Part shown: positions 32,030-41,380 of the stretch, one piece after another
Layout of the letters: the number at the start of each line of letters is the position of its first letter
Numbering within the stretch: the stretch's first letter is position 1
IMG/VR virus record: IMGVR_UViG_3300023082_000010
Span: 1 to 64,000 of that record
Source: a virus
Direction: 5' to 3' (one strand)
Length of the DNA stretch: 64,000 nucleotides
The notes under the pieces: model-generated
The model's input: only the letters and a program-made list of their open reading frames with translations
Database searches by the model: none
What the model was told of the DNA's origin: nothing
Translations under genes and position numbers: made by a program

Positions 32030-32108
32030 CTTCAGAGCAAGAAGACGATAGGGTAGCTAAAGCTCTCGTAGAAAGGTACAAAAATTATTCTCGCACATAA
32101 GGCTTTGT

Positions 32109-32140
32109 AAAGCTGTTACAACAACATAACAGCTTTATTT
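32109..32140 (+). terminator. Terminator of the inserted endonuclease gene
   Basis: Perfect 10-bp stem AAAGCTGTTA/TAACAGCTTT, loop CAACAACA, then ATTTT. Being A-flanked on the left it may act in both directions. Confidence 0.75.
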
Positions 32141-32153
32141 TAAATCACCAAAA

Positions 32154-32582
32154 TTAAGAGAGAAACAATTCCTTCTCAGCCAACCTGCGTTTAGTCAATC
32201 CTGCCAGAACTTTACCACCAGCTTTATCCCACCTTGGAAACTCAGATGCTGCACCAGTATAATCCAGAGAGTTTAGCTTACGAAGCAAAGTAGAGGATTT
32301 GAGATTACCCAGTCCTAAGTTAAAAGAGAAACTAATCAAAGCAGCATGTTGGTTTTCATTCAAAGGAACTTTAACCAACTCAGCAACACCTTTTTCAAAC
32401 TTTGCAAGGTCAGATTTTAAAAGAGTTTCCGCTTGGGATTCAGTAATAACTTGTCCCATATAGACATCAGAGCCAGTGTGTCCATATCCAATAGTCACTA
32501 CACCAACAGAGTCCTTGTAAGCTTTTAGCTCAAGTCCCTCAAACTCTTTAATCAGATCAATCCCTTTTTGAGATGTCTTCAT
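32154..32582 (-). CDS. Endolysin, GH24 T4-type lysozyme
   Basis: A 142-residue muramidase that cuts peptidoglycan. The catalytic triad of T4 lysozyme is recognisable: E15 in FEGLELKAY, D24 in YKDSVG, and T30 in VTIGYGHT. No signal or anchor peptide is seen, so it depends on the holin for release. It is read after the polyglycine adhesin gene and its terminator. Confidence 0.92.
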   Translation of the reverse strand: MKTSQKGIDLIKEFEGLELKAYKDSVGVVTIGYGHTGSDVYMGQVITESQAETLLKSDLAKFEKGVAELVKVPLNENQHAALISFSFNLGLGNLKSSTLLRKLNSLDYTGAASEFPRWDKAGGKVLAGLTKRRLAEKELFLS

Positions 32583-32595
32583 GTTTTATTTCCTC

Positions 32596-32621
32596 AAAAG
32601 ACATCTGCCCTTACGGGCAGA
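32596..32621 (-). terminator. Terminator before the lysis genes
   Basis: TCTGCCC/GGGCAGA stem with GTAA loop, then TGTCTTTT on the minus strand. It lies between the adhesin gene (stop 32633) and the endolysin start (32582). Confidence 0.75.
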
Positions 32622-32632
32622 ACATCCCCGTA

Positions 32633-33643
32633 TCAATACCACTCAATAATAATCAGACCACCTGATCCATTACCACCTGTGCCACCACGGTTGCTGCCAT
32701 TCACACGATAGCAACCACCACCACCTCCACCGCCTGCACCAAACTGTCCGGCGTTAACACCCGGATCACCATTGGATTTAGTACCACGGCCGCCCGCACC
32801 ACCACCACCAAACGGGCTACTGGCACCATTACCACCAGCACCACCGGAGCCTGCATTATCATCACCAATGGAGCCAGAAGCGTCTGAGCCACCACCACCA
32901 TTGGGGTAGCCTGTACCACCTAGAACACCACCACCAGAACCATTGTTTACATTAGGACCTCCAAGCCCACCATTACCACCATCCAGGGTGAGGAAAGTAC
33001 CAACTTTGGTGTCTCCGCCAGCTTGCCCGTTTGGGCCTGTGGTAAATGTACCTTGGAAACCTGATCCACCTGCACCGATAACAACTGCTAGAGTGCTGCC
33101 GGGAACTACAGTGAAAGGCACTTTGATAATAGACTGTCCAGCACCACCACCGCCTGCGTTAGCACCAATGCGCCCTAATGATCCAGAGGCAGCAGAACCA
33201 CCTCCAGCCCCACCACCACCACCACCTGCAACACCGCTGATGTAGATAGTGGTTTTACCAGCAGGAACTACAAAGTAGCCGCTGCTAATAAACCGCATCA
33301 TACCAGCAGAGGATACACCAAATGCTGTAGTCCAAGCACCGGTGGTATCTGTTACAGGGTTTACATTAGAGTTGGTTCTTACCGCACGATAGAGAGTACC
33401 GTTGCTGCCTTTGGTGTAGCTAAGGCTTGCCTGATACTCTGTCGCGTTATCCCACACAGGGATGCCATGTTGGTTTACGTGAGCGTTAAATCTGTCTTGT
33501 TTATTATCAAGCCAGTTGAAATACTCACGAGGTGGGATAATAGCTTCCCAACCATTTGCAACATAAGCTGCATCTGGAGCTGCAATGTCTCCAGTAGCAG
33601 CCCAGATATTGTTAATGTCATTAGGTTTGTTTATGTTAGGCAC
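32633..33643 (-). CDS. Polyglycine-rich tail fibre tip / adhesin
   Basis: A 336-residue product. The first 110 residues resemble the N-terminus of small tail proteins (ANGWEAIIPPREYFNWLDN). The C-terminal two thirds is built of Gly-rich stretches (VAGGGGGGAGGGSA, NAGGGGAGQS, GGAGGNGASSPFGGGGAGG) alternating with variable segments, ending LIIIEWY. This plan matches the gp38-like receptor-binding tips of S16/T2-type phages, where polyglycine helices form a platform for host-range loops. It is placed directly after the tailspike. Confidence 0.75.
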   Translation of the reverse strand: MPNINKPNDINNIWAATGDIAAPDAAYVANGWEAIIPPREYFNWLDNKQDRFNAHVNQHGIPVWDNATEYQASLSYTKGSNGTLYRAVRTNSNVNPVTDTTGAWTTAFGVSSAGMMRFISSGYFVVPAGKTTIYISGVAGGGGGGAGGGSAASGSLGRIGANAGGGGAGQSIIKVPFTVVPGSTLAVVIGAGGSGFQGTFTTGPNGQAGGDTKVGTFLTLDGGNGGLGGPNVNNGSGGGVLGGTGYPNGGGGSDASGSIGDDNAGSGGAGGNGASSPFGGGGAGGRGTKSNGDPGVNAGQFGAGGGGGGGCYRVNGSNRGGTGGNGSGGLIIIEWY

Positions 33644-33644
33644 G

Positions 33645-35915
33645 TTACATCCTCTTTATTACATTTCCGGCAGCAGTATCAACCCACAAACTTCCGGCTG
33701 GTAAGCCGCTAGAGGATGTTGGTAGACTAGAAAGATTTAACTGTTCAAAACTAATACGCCCAAAAACTACAGGCTCTCTTGCGTGGTATAGTCTTATACG
33801 GCCCACTGCTAGTGTACCTGTTGCCCCAGACAAATTTATAAGCTGAAATGTTGGAGCTAACGTATTACTACGGAACTTGAAAGGAAATCGAAACCTTGTC
33901 CAACCGATCCCCGGCACTGCTATTCGTTGAAAAGAGTTTGCACCAGAGCTGTGGGCTATTCTGGCAGTTATCAGAGTTAGAGGAGTAGTACCGTTGGCCT
34001 TAAGATCAAACTCAATCCAACTTACAGCCCCTGCAACAATTGATCCTGTTGGCAGTACACAGTTAACTGCCGAAAAGTTAGGGAATGTTAGAGCATATGC
34101 ATCACTTTCTCCGGTGGCATCTGTTGTAGTTCCCTGAGAAGTTGACCCACCCGCCAAAGGCATTCCAGAAATCCTGCTATTAAATAACTCTACATACCCT
34201 GTCTTGTCATTAGCACCAGATGTGTGCGGATAGAAAAGAGTACCCCTCCCTGCATTTTCATAAGACGTGTCAACAAAAGTTGCAGTATAGTTTCCATTAC
34301 TTGGTGATAAAGGAGGTGTAGCAAGGCCAGCACTAAGATTAATATTATCCGAGAGAAGGTTTAAGGATGCTGTACCTTCGTTGACAGTAGGCGTTGTTCT
34401 AAATTCAAGCAAAAATTTAGGTGTATTGTACTGTAGTTGGTTATCAGATACTACCAATCCTCGAATATAAGGGGTAGTTGTATACACAATTGAAGGGCTT
34501 GATAGATCGCTACCACAGAAAACATTCTCTGAAATTGTAGCTCCATATACATACTCAGCCGTATCCGCCGACAGATCGGGCATTGCTAGGCCATTTGATG
34601 CCCCTGATAATTCAGGGGCATAAACGACTCTATAGTCAGTTGCTTGAAGATTCTCAAGGCCAAATTTATTACCGCCCGATATCGTACAACCATGCCCCTC
34701 ATTCGTTGCGCCCGGTACTAACCAAATTGAAATTCGGGGTGTTCCATTTCCAGTTTCAAACTGAATGAAGTCATTAGACTCAACAGCAACACATTGTCCT
34801 GCGGTGCGCAGCTTTAGGTGGATTCTATTTGTAAGGAAGGCATTGCCTTTTATCAGCGATACATCTGCCCAGCGGTTTAGCGCGATACCGATAGTGGATA
34901 CCGAATTTGCGGCACGGAAACTATTGAACTGGATTTTCCAGTACGGGCAATCACTCGCGTTTACATCGATTGCGCAGGCCGTATAACCGATGAATACGTT
35001 CTTATGGATCAGCTTTTGATAGCTTACGTCCACGCCTGCAAACGTGGACCGGAAGGCACCTAGACCGTTAGCGAATTGCAGGCCTTGAATTTCTAAAACT
35101 ACCTTGGCGGTGGCGGTATCGATCAGGCGAGAGGTTGCCCCGAGAATTATTACCGTAGCCTCCGCGCCTTCACCCTCGATAAATAGACGCGTTCCTGTAA
35201 ATGGATGCCCTGTACCCGTGTAACGATATGTGCCTTTCTTGAACCATAGACATTTGGAGTTAGTGCTACAGTAAGTAAGCGCGGGATCGATTGCGAAAGT
35301 ATCATCACTAGCCGCATCGTTACCGTTAGCACCCCACCACTGAGGGAAAACCTTACCATCAAAGCGGCGTTTTATCCTACGCCCTAATCCATCAACAAAC
35401 GTAACACCCCCGTCATCGGGAGTAGTAGTATCGCTTGTGTCGATATAGAATTCACCACCAATACCCGGTGTTACAATTTCAAAAGCTGTTGCTGAACCTG
35501 TATATGCACGCATCTGCGCATAACTAGCAAATTTCTTGGATAAATTTAGTTGTGATGTTAATGGGCCGCTGTCCCAACCAATTAAATTGGCTCCAAGATC
35601 TGTACTATCTTGTCTCGCAAGATCTGCTCTAAGAGCGGCAGCACTGCCCCCACTTGATATTTCACCTTCGATTATATCTACACGACCATCAATATCAGTG
35701 GCTTGTGTTTGAAGGGTGCCAATATCACTCTCAGCAGTTGTGAGCCTTTGATTAAGATTGAATGTACGATTAGCTAATTGCTGTGCTTGAGCATTTGCAT
35801 GGCCTGCACTTGGAACACCACCGTCAATAACTGGAGCGCCACCAAGAACAGGAGTGGACTTCTCTAGTTGAAAAATCCCTTCTTCATAAATAGGACTCTC
35901 AGTTAAGTTGGTCAT
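33645..35915 (-). CDS. Tailspike / tail fibre with beta-helix domain
   Basis: A 756-residue structural protein. Residues about 1-110 are a particle-binding and helical part (QQLANRTFNLNQRLTTAESD). Around 130-200 it has the YAQMRAYTG...FYIDTSD...GLGRRIKRRFDG pattern common before pectate-lyase-like domains. A long right-handed beta-helix rich in Asn/Gly/Val follows, then a carbohydrate-binding-like beta domain. It probably binds or degrades surface polysaccharide. It lies directly behind the baseplate genes. Confidence 0.8.
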   Translation of the reverse strand: MTNLTESPIYEEGIFQLEKSTPVLGGAPVIDGGVPSAGHANAQAQQLANRTFNLNQRLTTAESDIGTLQTQATDIDGRVDIIEGEISSGGSAAALRADLARQDSTDLGANLIGWDSGPLTSQLNLSKKFASYAQMRAYTGSATAFEIVTPGIGGEFYIDTSDTTTPDDGGVTFVDGLGRRIKRRFDGKVFPQWWGANGNDAASDDTFAIDPALTYCSTNSKCLWFKKGTYRYTGTGHPFTGTRLFIEGEGAEATVIILGATSRLIDTATAKVVLEIQGLQFANGLGAFRSTFAGVDVSYQKLIHKNVFIGYTACAIDVNASDCPYWKIQFNSFRAANSVSTIGIALNRWADVSLIKGNAFLTNRIHLKLRTAGQCVAVESNDFIQFETGNGTPRISIWLVPGATNEGHGCTISGGNKFGLENLQATDYRVVYAPELSGASNGLAMPDLSADTAEYVYGATISENVFCGSDLSSPSIVYTTTPYIRGLVVSDNQLQYNTPKFLLEFRTTPTVNEGTASLNLLSDNINLSAGLATPPLSPSNGNYTATFVDTSYENAGRGTLFYPHTSGANDKTGYVELFNSRISGMPLAGGSTSQGTTTDATGESDAYALTFPNFSAVNCVLPTGSIVAGAVSWIEFDLKANGTTPLTLITARIAHSSGANSFQRIAVPGIGWTRFRFPFKFRSNTLAPTFQLINLSGATGTLAVGRIRLYHAREPVVFGRISFEQLNLSSLPTSSSGLPAGSLWVDTAAGNVIKRM

Positions 35916-35924
35916 AAACTTCCT

Positions 35925-36731
35925 TTAATATAAAATAATTTCAATATCTGATTCATCAAATTTATCAGAATATGTTGGAACTGAATTGTATGTAGCTGGG
36001 ATGTCATACGGGAATGAGCCGTTATATGTCACAGACCAGCTAATTGGTGTGTCTGTACGAACATATTCACCGTATCTTACGTTAACACCAATTGTCTTAG
36101 GAATAAGGCCTGATGCGTACCCTGAAGAGGAATCTGTATAATTCAATAGACCCCTTTCAAAATCAGATAAAGGTCTTCCAAATAACACCGTGACATTACC
36201 AGACTGCTCAGCACTCTCATCTTCAATGGCAATAACTGAGCTGTCACCAAAGATAAGGTTCATACTCCTGATAAATTCTTCAGAAGTAGAAGATGTAGTA
36301 TTCTTTAAAATCTTAGCTCTGATAAACAACCGATAGGTTTCATCATCAAGCTCGACATTCCCACCTAATGGCTCACCAAGAGAGTAGAAAATGCTGCCAA
36401 TTGTTGGGTCACTCAGAGTACCCATAGACCCTGCTTTCAAAGCACCTTGAAAACCGAAGAATGTGTACAAGTCTGAGTTGAGCAACACCCTGTCTTGACC
36501 AACGATGCGCCCAAGGATATTAAGCTGCTCACCTGTTGCTGTGTCTAGTGAGCGAAGTTGCATAAGGTCTTTAAAGACAGACTGGATTTCGACTTGGGCC
36601 GATATCATCAGTCTTAGAAATCGGTCCAGCACCTTCGCGCCAGTATCAGTGTTTGGATCATAGCGAAACTGCTCAGTTATTCTTGAGCGTGCAACACCTA
36701 GGTAGTCTTCTTCAATAAATTCATTCAACAT
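35925..36731 (-). CDS. Baseplate protein, DUF2612-like
   Basis: A 268-residue product. RSRITEQFRYDPNTDTGAKV, LRSLDTATGEQLNILGRIVG and the 'DDETYRLFIRAKILKNTTSS' block match DUF2612 baseplate proteins, which occupy the place of Mu gp48 at the wedge rim and connect the fibres. It follows the gp47-like gene. Confidence 0.8.
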   Translation of the reverse strand: MLNEFIEEDYLGVARSRITEQFRYDPNTDTGAKVLDRFLRLMISAQVEIQSVFKDLMQLRSLDTATGEQLNILGRIVGQDRVLLNSDLYTFFGFQGALKAGSMGTLSDPTIGSIFYSLGEPLGGNVELDDETYRLFIRAKILKNTTSSTSEEFIRSMNLIFGDSSVIAIEDESAEQSGNVTVLFGRPLSDFERGLLNYTDSSSGYASGLIPKTIGVNVRYGEYVRTDTPISWSVTYNGSFPYDIPATYNSVPTYSDKFDESDIEIILY

Positions 36732-36745
36732 TTAGAAGACCTCAT

Positions 36746-38185
36746 TTATGATATAACTATGTTGGACGCAGACAGCGTGGCGATCTGCTGAAAGCTGATA
36801 GGAATATTGATGACGCCTGTTGGACTAGCAGCTGTACCAATCCGGAGACTGTTGACAAAATGACCGGGAATACTATTAATTGGCGTATAAAGACGGCTGT
36901 AGATAACATCATCCCCAATACCTAAATTATTATTGAAGTATTCTATCAAAGCCGTTTTGATGGCATCATCGCCATTACCGGGATAAGAGCTATCTTTGGT
37001 CAAGCTGATTGTGATATAAATAGGCACAGGATCTGGGCGCTTAAATGCAATATTATGAGCAAACCCTTGTGTGTCATAAATCACAACAACTGTGTCACCA
37101 AAACTTCTGATCCCCATTGGTTTGTTTTCCCAAATAGCTTGTCCAATCTCTGAGGACAAACCACCAAGAACAATAGGAAGAAAGCTGTGAGATGGGATCC
37201 CCATGCTATCTGTTACATCACTATCATTTTCATACACAACTACTTGATCAACACCACTAATATCAATCAATGCTGAATAAATACTGTCCACTGTTGAGCT
37301 TGCACGTTCAAACTTGGTGTTCCTAAAACGGATACGAAGCTCTTCATCTGTCTCAATGTTACGTCCCTCAGATGCAGCAAGGGGGTTTGTAACGTTATCC
37401 CAGCCAAGTTGAGGGGTTAGGATGTTGGTTAATGTACCCACTTCAGATGCAACAGGACCAGCTTCATCAGCCACCACTTCACCTATCTTCTGAATCTTGG
37501 TAATGCCAAGGTTTGCAGAGGTGGTGAGATTAACTACAGAGAAGGGGTCAACTCGTGTAAGAGTGAGGCTTGTACCATTAATACTTGCAGAAAAAGAGGG
37601 GTGTGAGACGCCTACAACAGCTGCAAGACCTGCTACAATGGATGCAGCTGTAGCACCAACTGTTGAGGTATAATTGATGGTGTTTGTTGTGGTTATGCTT
37701 TGATATGTGATGGTGTAGAGCGCGCTATCAGCAATCACTAGAGGAGTGAAGCTGCCACCACTTGCACCTGTAGCTGATAGTGTGACAGGAGCTACAAGAG
37801 TCCACTGTGTACGGTCTACAGAGCTACCGATAGAAAGGTTGTTTGCAATAACAGTGTCCGTGTCACCTGTGAGCAACACTTGAGCTGTGGAGAATGTCTG
37901 CTCTTGGCGTGTAATACCGCCCAAAGCTACAAGGTTATCAAGAGCAATGCCCATAGATGTGTTTGGGTCAAAGGCTGCATAGTCTTGTTGAGCTGCTTCC
38001 CATAGGTCTGCAAGGGACGGAGAGATTGTATTAATCAATCGACCTAGAACAGCACTGTCACTGACATCTACCTGATCGCCTACCGCTACTTGATCTTGAA
38101 ACAACTCAATAGCTTTAGCGCGTAAATCTGAGACAACCTCAGTTAGCCTCTTAATTGCAAAACCTTGGTCAGAGATACCCGCCAT
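36746..38185 (-). CDS. Baseplate wedge protein J-like (Mu gp47/T4 gp6 family)
   Basis: A 479-residue product. The N-terminal DSAVLGRLINTISPSLADLW and TSMGIALDNLVALGGITRQ, and the later NIETDEELRIRFRN with SALIDISGVDQVVVYENDSD, are hallmarks of baseplate J-like proteins that form the wedge ring. An immunoglobulin-like insert lies between about 90 and 210. Confidence 0.88.
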   Translation of the reverse strand: MAGISDQGFAIKRLTEVVSDLRAKAIELFQDQVAVGDQVDVSDSAVLGRLINTISPSLADLWEAAQQDYAAFDPNTSMGIALDNLVALGGITRQEQTFSTAQVLLTGDTDTVIANNLSIGSSVDRTQWTLVAPVTLSATGASGGSFTPLVIADSALYTITYQSITTTNTINYTSTVGATAASIVAGLAAVVGVSHPSFSASINGTSLTLTRVDPFSVVNLTTSANLGITKIQKIGEVVADEAGPVASEVGTLTNILTPQLGWDNVTNPLAASEGRNIETDEELRIRFRNTKFERASSTVDSIYSALIDISGVDQVVVYENDSDVTDSMGIPSHSFLPIVLGGLSSEIGQAIWENKPMGIRSFGDTVVVIYDTQGFAHNIAFKRPDPVPIYITISLTKDSSYPGNGDDAIKTALIEYFNNNLGIGDDVIYSRLYTPINSIPGHFVNSLRIGTAASPTGVINIPISFQQIATLSASNIVIS

Positions 38186-38200
38186 TTTATTTCCTTTTAA

Positions 38201-38575
38201 TTAATTTGTTGGGTTAACTGTAATTGTATCCGTCACAGAGCCGTCTACAACTCTGACACTAAAGGTCAGTGAATAAATTCTGTTTACAAGAGTTGAGTCA
38301 AAAGTAACAATCTCTTTGACTCCGGGCTCACTTAAAATAGCTTGTTGGAACAATAGGTCTACGCCAGCTTTTGAAGCTTGCTTGCGGCCTAATATCCTGC
38401 CCCAGTAATCTATACCGTATGCTAGGTTCCAGAAGTACTCTCCCATAAAAGTCAAAAGCAATATTTTAAGCCTTTGAGCCACTGTTTCTGTATAAGGTTG
38501 TGTCGTTTCACTTTTACGTAAAGGACCATTCACCCAAACACAATCATGAGTCACTTCATCTAATTTTAAATCCAC
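38201..38575 (-). CDS. Baseplate wedge protein gp25/gp46-like
   Basis: A 124-residue product starting MDLKLDEVTHDCVWVNGPLR. The 'TVAQRLKILLLTFMGEYFWN' and 'GIDYWGRILGRK' blocks fit the GPW/gp25-like wedge family that starts sheath assembly. Confidence 0.8.
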   Translation of the reverse strand: MDLKLDEVTHDCVWVNGPLRKSETTQPYTETVAQRLKILLLTFMGEYFWNLAYGIDYWGRILGRKQASKAGVDLLFQQAILSEPGVKEIVTFDSTLVNRIYSLTFSVRVVDGSVTDTITVNPTN

Positions 38576-38585
38576 CTCTATATCC

Positions 38586-39356
38586 TCAGATCATAGGGCC
38601 TGTATTTGACGGCCCGGATTGCACGCCCGGATGGAAGTGTGTATTGACGTTAACACCATTCAAGGTGTAAATGCCTGTCTGAGTGTACCCACCCAAATGT
38701 GTAATATTGCCAATGAATGTAATATCCGGTACATCCACAGTAATTTGAGGACTGTTAATATTTACACTCTCAGATGCATTAATAGTTGCATTTGAACAAT
38801 TAATAGTGACAGGTTGGTTGCTCGTATTAATCTCAATACTGCCATCAGCTTTTAGCCTTACCTCGCACTCTACAGCACCTAAGTTTCCAAAAAGAACTGT
38901 GTCTTCTGTGCTGTGGGTCAGCACATGCTTGGCTGGGTTGTTTACGGCCATTCCCGGAGGTTGAATTCCCGGATAAAATACAGCATCACCAGCAGCCATC
39001 TTGGAAGTGTTGTTAGGTGTTGAGGGCCTACCATTACCAGATTTCCAAGCATCCATATCTCTCATTGAGAATACAGCTAACCCTGTATCACCCACTTTAA
39101 TGGGGAAGGTCATTCCTGCTGTACTGGACACTTGGAAGCCGATGGGGACACCAAGAATAGGGGGTCTTTCTTTTATACTACCGTCTTGCAGCTTCTGGTT
39201 AATCGTTGGTTGGATATCCACCATCTGCCCAGCACCGCTATCCCTTACAGCCAGAACAATGCAAGGAATGGATGTATTAATACTTTCCATTTTATAATCA
39301 AAAGCTGAGTTCACCGTATCTTGGATAGCAGCTACCAAACCTGTATCAACTGGCAT
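38586..39356 (-). CDS. Membrane-puncturing baseplate spike (gp138-like)
   Basis: A 256-residue product with an OB-like N-terminal domain (IPCIVLAVRDSGAGQMVDIQ...ILGVPIGF), a beta-helical shaft with repeated strands (about 165-225: INTSNQPVTINCSNATINAS) and a C-terminal apex with HFHPGVQSGPSNTGPM. The HxH motif binds the apical iron in spikes of P2 gpV and phi92 gp138 type. It pierces the outer membrane during contraction. Confidence 0.88.
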   Translation of the reverse strand: MPVDTGLVAAIQDTVNSAFDYKMESINTSIPCIVLAVRDSGAGQMVDIQPTINQKLQDGSIKERPPILGVPIGFQVSSTAGMTFPIKVGDTGLAVFSMRDMDAWKSGNGRPSTPNNTSKMAAGDAVFYPGIQPPGMAVNNPAKHVLTHSTEDTVLFGNLGAVECEVRLKADGSIEINTSNQPVTINCSNATINASESVNINSPQITVDVPDITFIGNITHLGGYTQTGIYTLNGVNVNTHFHPGVQSGPSNTGPMI

Positions 39357-40245
39357 TTTTATCTACCTTCTCAAGATATGAAGCTCTTATTTCTGTTGCC
39401 CACTCGCGACTTCTCCAACCACCTGTGTGACGAAGACTGTCTACACGAAACCAACCTGTGATGTATGTGTCTTCAAGACGAATAATATCTCCAGCATTGA
39501 TATCTGGATTTAGCATTATTTTCATCTGAATACCGGGTTTCTTGGCCTTATCTTTCTTGGATCTTTTACGATCACCAGCAACACGGTAGGCATTTTCAAT
39601 TAAACCTGTGTATTTAGAAATTACATAAGCTTGATTGAAGTTCTCATTGTTAGCTCTGTCATTATTTTTAACGTACAGAACATCATCATCCACTTGCCAA
39701 TCAAGTGCATACTTGGAAGCTAGTTCATCAAGCATCTCTTTAGGACTACCCATTAAAGGATACCCATAAAGAATTTGATTATTTAGGTTAGTTCCATTGT
39801 AAACACCACGACTAACTCCCGGAAGAGCCTTACGAAGAGTTTCAGCTACATCTCTTACACTTTTACCGGGAGGGACTATCTCACTCAATACAGAGTGGTT
39901 AAGGTCTGTGTATCCACTACCGATCTGAAGCTGTGTCACCAAATCCGTTCCTTGCTTCCTTGTAGAGACGTGGTTAACTTGACCACCAAAGATGCGTTTG
40001 ATGTTACCAGCATCTAAGTACCCTACACTAAAACTTGCAGCTGGGTAGTCTGTATCAAGGAGTTTTATCTGATCAGCGTTGAGATTATAAATTTCAATTG
40101 CCGCAGAGTTGGTACGCTTTTTGTTATCTGTAGACTTTGAAATATCAAAAGTAATCTGAAGCTGATTAGAAACTTGAAAGGCTTCGCCAGTCTTACCATC
40201 ACCTACGATAAGTTCGTAGACTCTATTGATTTGCTGGCCTTCCAT
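39346..40245 (-). CDS. Baseplate hub protein (Mu gp44 / T4 gp27-like)
   Basis: A 299-residue product. The order of beta-rich domain (LQITFDISKSTDNKKRTNSA, IEIYNLN), a SVRDVAETLRKALPGVSRG block and the PKEMLDELASKYALDWQVDD block is typical of the hub ring that carries the spike. It overlaps the spike gene by 11 bp. Confidence 0.83.
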   Translation of the reverse strand: MEGQQINRVYELIVGDGKTGEAFQVSNQLQITFDISKSTDNKKRTNSAAIEIYNLNADQIKLLDTDYPAASFSVGYLDAGNIKRIFGGQVNHVSTRKQGTDLVTQLQIGSGYTDLNHSVLSEIVPPGKSVRDVAETLRKALPGVSRGVYNGTNLNNQILYGYPLMGSPKEMLDELASKYALDWQVDDDVLYVKNNDRANNENFNQAYVISKYTGLIENAYRVAGDRKRSKKDKAKKPGIQMKIMLNPDINAGDIIRLEDTYITGWFRVDSLRHTGGWRSREWATEIRASYLEKVDKNAS

Positions 40246-40251
40246 AAGCTA

Positions 40252-40587
40252 TCAGTCCTCGGTAGAATAGAGATAATAAAAATTATAATACTGGTCAATA
40301 TTTTCAGGGTATACTTTGTAAGGTTCAGAGATAATGTCTGCCTTCTCTTCTAACCAGAAAAAACCAGTAAGAGGGTACAGGGCATAATCTTTGGTTATCG
40401 GATATGTTGGAACCAAACCTACACCAAGCACAATAGGCACATTCTCCGCTGTATAGATAGAAAGAAAATATAACTTAACTCTTTCATTATATTTAAAATC
40501 AAGAATATATGACTGACCTTGAAGATTTACAGCATAGCTATAGTCAGCCTCACTATACAAAGGCAAGGAAATAAAATGATCAGCCAT
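40252..40587 (-). CDS. Baseplate plug-like protein (DUF6983)
   Basis: A 111-residue product. 'FKYNERVKLYFLSIYTAENV' and 'GVGLVPTYPI' match the small plug family (Pam3 gp18 type) placed between Dit-like and hub genes in many myophages. It is thought to close the tube channel. Confidence rests on motif and position. Confidence 0.7.
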   Translation of the reverse strand: MADHFISLPLYSEADYSYAVNLQGQSYILDFKYNERVKLYFLSIYTAENVPIVLGVGLVPTYPITKDYALYPLTGFFWLEEKADIISEPYKVYPENIDQYYNFYYLYSTED

Positions 40588-41368
40588 TGTTTGCCTGTGC
40601 CTCTATTGAAGGATCTACATCTGGTGGATTTTTAGGTGCAGTCCCTGCGTCTGGTGTACTGTCAACCTTACCTTTTGTAGAAGGTGCTGCTGCTTTCTTT
40701 TTCAAAGAGTTAGTAATATCTTTCGGGATAGTGGTTTTCTTCAAGAAAGCAAAAGTAACTTGCTCAAGCGTCATATCAAAATACAGAGCATATCCTGTAT
40801 TGGCATCTTCTTTAAAATTAAGATTTGTTACAACAAGATTGTTAATTACTTTACGAAGTAATGTTCCATCATACTCGTATATTTGAACAAGTTGGATATT
40901 AGGGTCAAACTGTCCAGTTTTGTCATTAAAGATTACACCGGAAGTAAGCTTCTCAAGAGATTCTCTTACTTGTTCAAGCATATCTTCCCTTGCACCATCC
41001 ATAACAACATCAGGGCTACTGTCAGAGAGAAACTGTCCAATGCTATCAGGCAAAAACTTCTTCAAAACACTCTGATCAGTGCTGTTAACACTAACTGGCG
41101 TAGGAGGTAACGAGCTATTGTATGGTGAATTACCTTCATCATCTAAAAGTAAGTAGCTATTGGTGGATATGTCAGCGCCAGATATCACAGCAGACAAGGT
41201 TAGTATCTGATTATCCTTAAGATAATGATCAGTGACGGATGATCCTGTAGAAATAGGGTGCTTAGTTACTTGACCTTTATTATTCCTAGTATATGCAGTG
41301 GTACAGTCAAATGTTATAAAACCTGCATTTTGAGTATTATCAACACCCCAAGAAATTGCTAATGACAT
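40580..41368 (-). CDS. Tail/baseplate protein, Dit-like N-terminus
   Basis: A 262-residue product, between tape measure and plug genes. The N-terminus (FITFDCTTAYTRNNKGQVTK) and the block LTLSAVISGAD resemble the N-terminal domain of Dit-type distal tail proteins. The C-terminal 35 residues are Lys/Pro-rich and likely disordered. The exact role is inferred from position. Confidence 0.65.
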   Translation of the reverse strand: MSLAISWGVDNTQNAGFITFDCTTAYTRNNKGQVTKHPISTGSSVTDHYLKDNQILTLSAVISGADISTNSYLLLDDEGNSPYNSSLPPTPVSVNSTDQSVLKKFLPDSIGQFLSDSSPDVVMDGAREDMLEQVRESLEKLTSGVIFNDKTGQFDPNIQLVQIYEYDGTLLRKVINNLVVTNLNFKEDANTGYALYFDMTLEQVTFAFLKKTTIPKDITNSLKKKAAAPSTKGKVDSTPDAGTAPKNPPDVDPSIEAQANNG

Positions 41369-41380
41369 GTTGATTTATCC

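Noticed and set aside
32943-33245. Pro-rich plus-strand frame opposite the adhesin
   Set aside because: Poly-Pro is just the reverse of the polyglycine codons.
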